This document shows, in pieces, positions 62,761 through 64,000 of a stretch of DNA of 64,000 nucleotides; positions within the stretch are counted from its first letter, which is position 1; the number at the start of each line of letters is the position of its first letter. A model generated the notes under the pieces. The model ran no database searches, was not told the DNA's origin, and saw nothing but the letters and a program-made list of their open reading frames with translations. This DNA is from CAWDAQ01 sp963800325 (GTDB taxonomy: Bacteria > Actinomycetota > Actinomycetes > Actinomycetales > Dermatophilaceae). Location: positions 868,001 to 932,000 of the forward strand of contig CAWDAQ010000005.1 of NCBI GenBank assembly GCA_963800325.1. The letters run 5' to 3'. The translations under genes and the position numbers were made by a program.

Positions 62761-64000
<1,240 letters not shown>

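Overview
The window is very GC-rich (well above 70% by eye), densely packed, and full of GTG starts and 1-4 base start/stop overlaps (ATGA, GTGA, TGATG). Gene content and order (rpmG beside a MaoC-type HadA/HadB pair and murB; a full nuo operon with a polyprenyl diphosphate synthase after nuoN; korAB and a second ten-gene nuo set; htpX; single-chain acyl-CoA carboxylase) point to an actinobacterium (Actinomycetota). The genus cannot be fixed from the sequence alone. No phage, insertion sequence, CRISPR array or rRNA was seen.

Left part (1-14,900). The minus strand carries the start of murB, hadB, hadA, rpmG, tRNA-Met(CAT) and tRNA-Thr(GGT). It continues with an ectoine/hydroxyectoine-type ABC importer (ehuBCDA), aroQ, and a seven-gene molybdenum-hydroxylase operon (coxD-E-F-S-L-M-G, in transcription order). 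The large subunit has the form II signature AYRGAGR, not the CO dehydrogenase signature. Divergent from coxD is a stand-alone cobalamin-binding protein that keeps the CarH photoreceptor motifs but has no DNA-binding domain. A tRNA-Tyr(GTA) with an abutting 30-bp perfect hairpin follows.

Middle (14,867-30,240). yajQ is followed by a probable TetR-controlled plus-strand operon (SDR, quinone-oxidoreductase-like MDR, APH-type kinase, acyl-CoA dehydrogenase) resembling a split ACAD11. On the minus strand lie a 1,844-residue fused biotin carboxylase/BCCP/carboxyltransferase, a GcdH-like dehydrogenase, a CaiB-type CoA-transferase and pepN. Two repeat clusters occupy the intergenic gaps: two 50-bp copies near 19.7 kb, and seven ~31-bp copies in opposed orientation near 30.4 kb.

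Right part (30,519-64,000). This is an energy-metabolism block: htpX (with a candidate ECF-sigma promoter), then a ten-gene complex I-like operon nuoA-B-C-H-I-J-K-L-M-N lacking nuoD, E, F and G. Next come an ABC exporter with its TetR regulator, a decayed patch with a CPBP protease remnant, korAB (2-oxoacid:ferredoxin oxidoreductase) and rarD. On the minus strand the polyprenyl diphosphate synthase is fused translationally to the conventional complex I operon nuoD-E-F-G-H-I-J-K-L-M-N, which runs off the right edge; any nuoA-C of that operon would lie outside. The most interesting system is the NADH-module-less and NuoD-less complex I near a ferredoxin-reducing KorAB, which suggests a ferredoxin-linked respiratory entry point that may borrow NuoD from the full operon.
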